Of a DNA stretch of 64,000 nucleotides, positions 58,721 to 64,000 are shown piece after piece; the first letter of the stretch is position 1, and each line of letters begins with the position of its first letter. This stretch comes from Diphasiastrum complanatum. Lineage: Eukaryota > Streptophyta > Lycopodiopsida > Lycopodiales > Lycopodiaceae. Below the pieces are notes generated by a model that saw only the letters and a list, made by a program, of their open reading frames with translations, did not search any database and was not told where the DNA came from. The stretch covers positions 32,742,927-32,806,926 of the forward strand of contig CM055109.1 of NCBI GenBank assembly GCA_029204225.1. The letters run 5' to 3'. The position numbers and the translations under genes are program-made.

Positions 58721-59345
58721 TTTCCTAGTCTGTTTACCAACTAGACAGTCTTGACAGACATGTAACTCGACTTTTTCACGAGGATAGTCGAGATCAAGAA
58801 CAATAGATTGTCTAGACATTTGTTGTACAACAACATGATTTAAATGACCAAGTCTATAATGCCAAAGTAAACCTTTATTTGAATGAATTGAAGTGCTAAG
58901 TGCCTGACTAGAGGCAAAAAAGCAATGACTTAATTTATACAAGTATCCATGCCTCTTTCCGGGTGCTAGGATCTTGCCTGTCATATCAACTACTTTACAC
59001 TGATCACATTCGAATTCTACTCTATGTCCTAGATTTGTGATTCTGCTTACAAAGAGTAGATTTGTAGATAACTTTGGTACATACAAGATGTTAGAGAGTA
59101 GCTTAGATTGATCATTTGCAAAGCATAATCTTACAGTGCCTTCATCTTTTTTAGCTTGTGTGCTATTGTCGCCAAGGTGAACAAATTTTTAAGTACTATA
59201 AGGTGTATAGGACTCAAAACAGCCAATGAGGCTAGTCATGTGCTGAGTTGCTCTGGAATCCAGGAACCAAGAACTGTCGCCAAATGCTCCTTGATGGTTG
59301 GTCATGAAGACATCGTGATTCGCTTCTTGAATAGGCTGTGAAGCT
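58721..59345 (-). pseudogene. Nested copia protease and GAG-pre-integrase
   Basis: The protease active site reads SSWFLDSRATQHM near 59265: the catalytic D-S-G is D-S-R, one base from GGA to AGA. Downstream are YVPKLSTNLLFVSRITNLGH, APGKRHGYLYKLSHCFF and LLWHYRLGHLNHVVVQQMSR, then CQDCLVGKQTRKPF, the HHCC-bearing pre-integrase. Mostly one open frame (58355-59086). Confidence 0.82.
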
Positions 59346-59429
59346 TCTGCAGTTACATTTGCCACTTGATTCGACTGCCCTTTGTTGTTGTTCTTCGCTT
59401 GAAGTATGTGGTAGTCTTGTATTTCGTGG

Positions 59430-60153
59430 TTGTTTCATTTACAGTATCTGCAGAACATCTTCTTCTTTGTTTGGACTGTTCCTTGTGCTGAGCTGGTTTC
59501 TGGTCTGGCTTCGACTACTTCTACTTTGTTGTGCTCTTGTTGGTGTACAAGGCATGAGAATCAGCTGAGAAACTCGAGGCTTTGTTCCTTCGCATGTCTT
59601 CCTGCAACAACATAGTAATGACACTCGAAAGAGTCGATTCTGGATGAGTCGTGATGATCATCACCCAGCTGCCGTAAGAACTTGGCAAGCTTGTAAGCAG
59701 TTGCATCACTGCGTCTTGATTGTCTATGACAGATCCGACAGCGGCCATTTGTCTTAGCAGGTTCTTGAATTGATTAATGTGATTTTGTAGAGAATCACCA
59801 TTCGTCATCTTGAGGGAGTAGAATTTCTTCTTGAGATGTAGCTTGGAAGCTATATCTTGCACTTCGTATAGTGTGCTCAAGATGTCCTAGACTTCTTTCG
59901 ATGTTTGAGCCTCAGATACATGGCCGATTTGGGTTTTCGTGATGTTAAGGATGATCAGCGCGAAAACTTTTCCATCTTTCAACTTCCATCTGGCAATTGT
60001 CGCGTCGTCCGCTTCGGGTTTCCCTTCTGTACTTGTAACAACGTCGTACAATTCTTTTGCCATTAGTACAGTTTTCATTTTAAATTTTCACAGATGGTAA
60101 TTGGATCCATCAAGCTTGTCCATGATAGGACTGGCTTTCCCTTGGGAATCCAT
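59430..60153 (-). pseudogene. Nested copia gag
   Basis: An ATG at 60153 opens MDSQGKASPIMDKLDGSNYH, then a TGA, then a single frame KMKTVLMAKELYDVVTS to SAQTSKEV-like, a TAG, and YEVQDIASKLHLKKKFYSLK, VMQLLTSLPSSYGSWVMIIT. Two in-frame stops interrupt an otherwise continuous gag. A knuckle near 59445 is CRYCK-stop-NNHEIQDY, with the last Cys changed to Tyr. Confidence 0.82.
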
Positions 60154-60213
60154 GTGGAAGAATTAGTCTAAGTGATAGGAGAAACTATCAGTGACTTAAG
60201 TATGAAAATCTGA

Positions 60214-60716
60214 TATGTCTTCTTCTACTCTCTTCATCATCTATTACACGAATGGTGTCTAGTATATATATGTTACATAATATTACAGATGTGCAGATGT
60301 GAAAGTACAGAGTGGATGTGCTGTCTGTAGGAGATCGTGGGTGGTTGCAGTTGTTGTCCAATTCGTTAGCGCAACTGCATGGGGTGAGCGTGAAAAGGGT
60401 GCGACGTTAGCCAGTGCTGAAGTGAACGTTGGTGATAATGCGAAAAGTACGTCACTCTTACGAATGGCCTTAGGATAATATGTACAGGGTGTCTTAGCTT
60501 TTAGGGCACTTTTGGCATTCTGTAAGATAGTGTCCCCTTTTTGCCTGTCACCTTAAACTGTGTAGAAACACAGTGTCGCGATTCTTTCGCCTTTTCTTCG
60601 TCTGTGCGAATTTGCATGTAAATATGTAGACTGCGTGACAAAGTTAGTAAATATGCAACATGAATGGAGGCAGACTAAAATGGGATTTAGGAGAGCTAGA
60701 GGGAATAAATCCAACA
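60214..60716 (-). repeat. 5' LTR of the nested copia, 3'-truncated (~503 bp)
   Basis: Matches 55660-56159 over its whole length with scattered substitutions and a ~19-bp extra segment (GACTGCGTGACAAAG). It retains U3 and TATATATA at about 60262-60269. The R/U5 part and PBS are missing, and only about 60 bp separate it from the gag ATG. Confidence 0.87.
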
Positions 60717-60721
60717 CAATC
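60717..60721. other. Target-site duplication CAATC (right)
   Basis: CAATC immediately right of the copia element, identical to 55057-55061. Confidence 0.9.
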
Positions 60722-61380
60722 CCCCACTTTTCAAATGGTGCAAGTGGTATGATTGGAGTCATTGGCCAATTTATAGCTTTTGTTGGTTTACCAGATCTCT
60801 AGCATGGATCACAAGATCGAATATAATTCGAGACATCCTTAAACATTGTTGGCCACCAATATTTGACGATCAATATCTTACTAACAATATCCTTCATGGC
60901 GAAGTGACCTCCGACATCTTTCGAATGTAAGGTTCGAATGACCCTTGAATGGCTTCGACTTCAAGACACCTTCTTAACCGATTATCTGCACCAAGCTTGT
61001 ACAGAACATTGTTAATAATGGTATAAGGTGTAACTTTATATTGAAACATTGTCTTTTTCTCCAAATCATATCCTTCAAGATAAATCTGATCCTTAAGATA
61101 AATAATGATATCATAATACAAAGAATTTGTGGATAATATTTCGAATAAATTTTTATGGAAAAAATCATCATTCATTAGATCTTCTATTTTTCTAGTGCTG
61201 AATCGAGAAAGGTAATCAACATTCGTATGATATTTTCCTTGATGAAGTCCAACTTGAAAAGTGAACTCTTGCAGCAACAAATTCAAGTGAGCAATTCTTC
61301 CCAACGTCTTGATCAGAATCTTCATAATTCTTGTCTACAACTTTTGGTTCATTAACAGAATTATCCACTTCAGTATTGCA
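60722..61380 (-). pseudogene. Gypsy integrase N-terminal HHCC region and RNase H tail
   Basis: The RNase H end reads IAHLNLLLQEFTFQVGLHQG, KYHTNVDYLSRF. The linker leads to LYKLGADNRLRRCLEV, then (near 60880-60740) YWWPTMFKDVSNYIRSCDPC, RSGKPTKA and PLAPFEKWG, the zinc-binding domain and the start of the core. The core continues at 55056 after the nested copia. A TAG follows CDPC. The RT that should precede RNase H is absent, so an internal deletion joined the protease region to RNase H near 61320. Confidence 0.8.
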
Positions 61381-62060
61381 AACACCAAAAAAATTCTTCT
61401 TCGTCATCCGATAAATCATTATTCTCATAGCATTCAAAATATTTAACTTTGATATCTGAAGCAGTAGAGAATATATTGAGTACATAAAAAGAATCTTCAG
61501 AGGTAAAACTTGTGTCCCATTGGAGTTTCACTTTCATATCTATCTTGAGTCCATGTTATAATTTGTTATGCTGGCTTTCCATGGTTGTTAGTTTTGCTAG
61601 TTTGAAATATTAATTCTTTGGACTTCTAATGTTCACTTGCACTAGACTGATAAAGCCATGGTTGTCCAATTAGAACAGAGTAAGAGGGCAACCGAGTGGT
61701 TTGATAGCCATAAAATTCATCATAAAAGACTTGGCTTAAATATATATAGTGACATCCTTTAATTCACCCATAGGTTTTCTTCGTGTAGAATCTGCCAACT
61801 TAAAATTTCGAAGAGTTGGGCAAATATCAGTCAAGCCCAAGGCGTGAGCTGTGTCTTCTGTTATAATATTACACTCGAACCTGAATCAATCGGTACATTT
61901 TCGAATAACTATCCAACAATTGTGACGTCGATTTCTGGTGCGCCGAGATCTCTCAAATCAATAGATAGTACATTTGTTTCAAGCTGGAAAACTCTTCTCT
62001 TCTTTTTAGAGACAGAAAGACCTTTTAACTGTTTGTGGTAATAAGTGGTGTCAGCTAGCA
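61381..62060 (-). pseudogene. Gypsy protease region
   Basis: The minus strand carries VPIDSGSSV near 61880 (aspartic protease D-S-G-S) in a strongly degraded context, with LSIDLRDLGAPEIDVTIVG upstream. Downstream frames include an acidic segment YENNDLSDDEEEFF near 61420. Stops throughout. Confidence 0.6.
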
Positions 62061-63021
62061 ATTGCTCAAAAGTTATATTGGGGAGCCAATGTTTGTCACG
62101 ATATCATAGTCTTTCATCTTCGCTTTCGATATGGGCTTGTCAATCATTACATCAGAAAGTTTGGTCTTCGTAATTTCAACATCCCCTTCCTCGAATGTGA
62201 CTTTCTTCTCTACAGCTGTCGGTAATTCGGAATTGATATTTTTTTAGCTTCTGCAGAAATATTCTTCAAAAATAGCTTCGTTGCATCACGATCATAATCA
62301 AGGTGATCTTTAAGTTTTCATTATAGATTTTTTTGATAGTTTCTTCTTTGAAGAAACTTTCGAGTCAAGTTTTGAGGAGGTTTTGTTTCTCGTGATTAAT
62401 TTGAATAATTTTTCGACATCGCTCATCCAAGATTGGTCAACTGTCTTCATCAGCTTGTCTTCAATGACATCAATCCTTTGTACAACATCTGCCAAAATTT
62501 TCCTTTCGAAACTACAACAACAGCAGGTGTAACAACATACTGGTACTTTGGACGTGGCTTTTGCAGTTGTGGATAGTTACGATATTTATGGCCTAGTTCT
62601 TTACAATTCAAATAGAGAGGTACATATTTGATTAGCTTCCGTGGTTGCGAATAGTCAATCAAAAAATGACTTGGTTTTCCATAGTTATAGCAATTGTCCG
62701 AACTAGTTTTGTCGAATTGGTAGACTTCATTGTTGTTCCAACAAAGTTTGGTGGATTGTATCTTTTAGATGTGCATCATCTTGAAATATAAATAGCACCT
62801 TCTGAATAGGATCTTCAACGAAGTTAACATCTTTCAGCAGCAACCAGGTAGCCACACGTCCTGGTTCAACTTGGTTGTACCATATGCATGCTTGTTTTTT
62901 GAGAAGACCAAGACAAATCCGTAGCTTGTCAGCATCAATGTGAAGGATTTCAGATCATTAATATCCAATCCACTTGAGAGGTCTTTGGTTAGAAAGATAA
63001 ATACACTACCAATCTCACCAA
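62061..63021 (-). pseudogene. Gypsy gag with two decayed zinc knuckles
   Basis: The minus strand reads LRICLGLLKKQACIWYNQVE then WLLLKDVNFVEDPIQKVLFI near 62900 (capsid-like gag). Near 62680 CYNYGKPSHFLIDY and near 62600 YLNCKELGHKYRNY follow, two knuckle-like motifs in which terminal Cys residues have become Tyr. The Lys-rich frame at 62310-62495 is the tail. At 63022 the gag is interrupted by a copia LTR; the rest lies beyond the right edge. Confidence 0.65.
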
Positions 63022-63585
63022 TGTAGAAAAATCAGCATCTACAGACAAAATGAGATGCAAACACTAATAGAACTTGATCAAACTTGAATGAAATGACAAA
63101 GTACTGTTACTATCATACAAAATCAGCAAGCTACTATCATTCACATGTGTGAAACCAAAAATAACAATTATGGATCATTCTACACATAAAATTGCATGCA
63201 ATCACCAATATAGTGCATCAATGGATAGTAGAACCCAAGAGAACCATGTATAAGCATGAAATGAGATAGAGAAGATTAAAGATCACTCTCTCCATGAGTT
63301 ACATCCTTTTATAACAAGTCCAAACCCTATTTGGCCACTTGGATTTCTCTCCAAAATGCTAACCCTACTATTTTTGGGTCTAGATTCAAAGTACCCGGCT
63401 TTCAAATTTGAATCTACTCAAAATCACCTTTGAACTTTCCCACACTTTCAAAAAGTGTTTATTCAAATGACATTTAGACTAATGAACCTTGAAAAGTCAA
63501 TCTCTAAGTCTAAAAATAAAGTTGGCCTCAATATGTCAAACATGGAAATATAGCAAATATGATCAAACTAGTTGAATCTTTCACA
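63022..63585 (-). repeat. 3' LTR of the right-edge copia (564 bp)
   Basis: The minus strand starts TGTGAAAGATTC after a polypurine tract and ends TTTTTCTACA, terminal repeats very like those of the left-edge LTR. The adjoining base on the left returns to gypsy gag, so the boundary is real. TATA lies at 63308-63314 (minus TTATAAAAG) and a TCACATGTGTGA palindrome at 63141. Confidence 0.75.
63306..63315 (-). promoter_or_regulatory. TATA box of the right-edge copia LTR
   Basis: The minus strand reads GTTATAAAAG, the best TATA match in the window, about 280 bp into the LTR. Confidence 0.6.
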
Positions 63586-63769
63586 CTCCCTCTTCAACTA
63601 GTTTTAGCATGGACTTTGATAACACTCCAAGTGATGTCCTATGCTTCATGAACAAGTCCTTTCCCAATGCTTTGGTGAAGATATCAGTTACACATTCCCT
63701 TGAGGACACATGTTGAAGCTCCACCTCCTTTGCAATGACTTGCTCCCTCACAAAATGTTGCAATATCAT
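63586..63769 (-). pseudogene. Right-edge copia RNase H C-terminus and polypurine tract
   Basis: The frame reads LQHFVREQVIAKEVELQHVS, SRECVTDIFTKALGKDLFMK, HRTSLGVLSKSML and stops within the purine tract GTTGAAGAGGGAG at 63586-63598. Very similar to the plus-strand fragment at 20350-20460. Confidence 0.8.
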
Positions 63770-64000
63770 TTCAATGAGCTATGAAGAATCACATAGAATG
63801 TAAATGAGATAATTCCACCATGATTCCAATTCTGAATTCTCTGGAAAATACATCAAACAAACAATAAATGTGAGTAAGGTTCATAGAAAGTTCACACTCG
63901 ACCTCCTCTTGAATAGCATCTCAAACGGCGTCCTTCCATCCAAAATAGCACTCGGCCACCTATTGCAAGAAATTGGCACACAACAAAGCTTGATCCCAAA
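63770..64000 (-). pseudogene. Right-edge copia integrase C-terminal fragment
   Basis: The minus strand reads NRWPSAILDGRTPFEMLFKR RSSVN near 63900-63950, matching the INRLPS..(G)KSPYE(V)LF region of copia integrase. It lies almost next to RNase H, so RT has been deleted. Runs off the right edge. Confidence 0.55.

Larger units (their letters stand above)
55062..60716 (-). mobile_element. Complete but inactive Ty1/copia element nested in gypsy integrase
   Basis: Boundaries are fixed by TG..CA ends (minus strand TGTTGGATTTATT .. CTCTCCAACA) and a 5-bp CAATC duplication on both sides. The minus-strand order is 5' LTR, gag, protease, integrase, RT, RNase H, polypurine tract, 3' LTR, diagnostic of Ty1/copia. 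It disrupts the gypsy integrase between EKWGI and DFV. The 5' LTR lacks its downstream ~600 bp and the PBS. Gag, pol and the protease site carry stops or mutations, so it cannot move by itself. Confidence 0.92.

Overview
This window looks like repeat-dense nuclear DNA from a land plant. It is AT-rich, has plant-type GT-AG introns, and carries Ty1/copia and Ty3/gypsy LTR retrotransposons with plant primer-binding sites (initiator-Met-type TGGTATCAGAG, Asp-type TGG-GCCGTTGCCG), MULE-like transposase debris and very long GA/TA microsatellites. No conventional intact host gene was recognised. The lineage cannot be fixed from sequence alone; the nesting suggests a large-genome plant (inference).

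Layout. 1-4148: minus-strand LTR element with a complete LTR, PBS and a long uninterrupted ORF that runs off the left edge. It sits inside the 5' LTR of a degenerate plus-strand gypsy element (4149-13039), which carries an intron-containing, host-like segment between integrase and its 3' LTR. 13-21.6 kb: weakly coding DNA, MULE-like and host-like fragments, several copia fragments and a gypsy LTR piece abutting a 340-bp GA/GAA microsatellite. 24-25.4 kb: a MULE-like N-terminal gene fragment with a phase-consistent 75-nt intron. 25.9-31.1 kb: copia element in which the integrase is replaced by a foreign domain plus a perfect 73-bp inverted repeat. 31.8-32.5 kb: a terminal-inverted-repeat element carrying a G-rich tandem repeat. 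33.6-35.7 kb: an unrecognised ORF cluster. 35.8-41.2 kb: copia and chromovirus remnants. 41.9-45.2 kb: a degenerate tandem duplication. 46.9-52.3 kb: two copia elements head to head. 53.1-63.0 kb: copia pieces and a minus-strand gypsy whose integrase is split by a complete copia element (55062-60716) with a perfect 5-bp target duplication. The same gypsy's gag is interrupted at 63022 by another copia element running off the right edge.

Most promising undescribed system: the 572-codon open frame at 1-1716 (minus). It has zinc-knuckle-like Cys motifs and two copies of a roughly 225-residue repeat. The same domain occurs in the copia element at about 27.95-28.43 kb, where integrase should be. 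It is therefore a mobile-element-associated protein domain I do not recognise. Nearly everything else is decayed by stops, frameshifts and deletions, so most entries are pseudogene or fragment calls.
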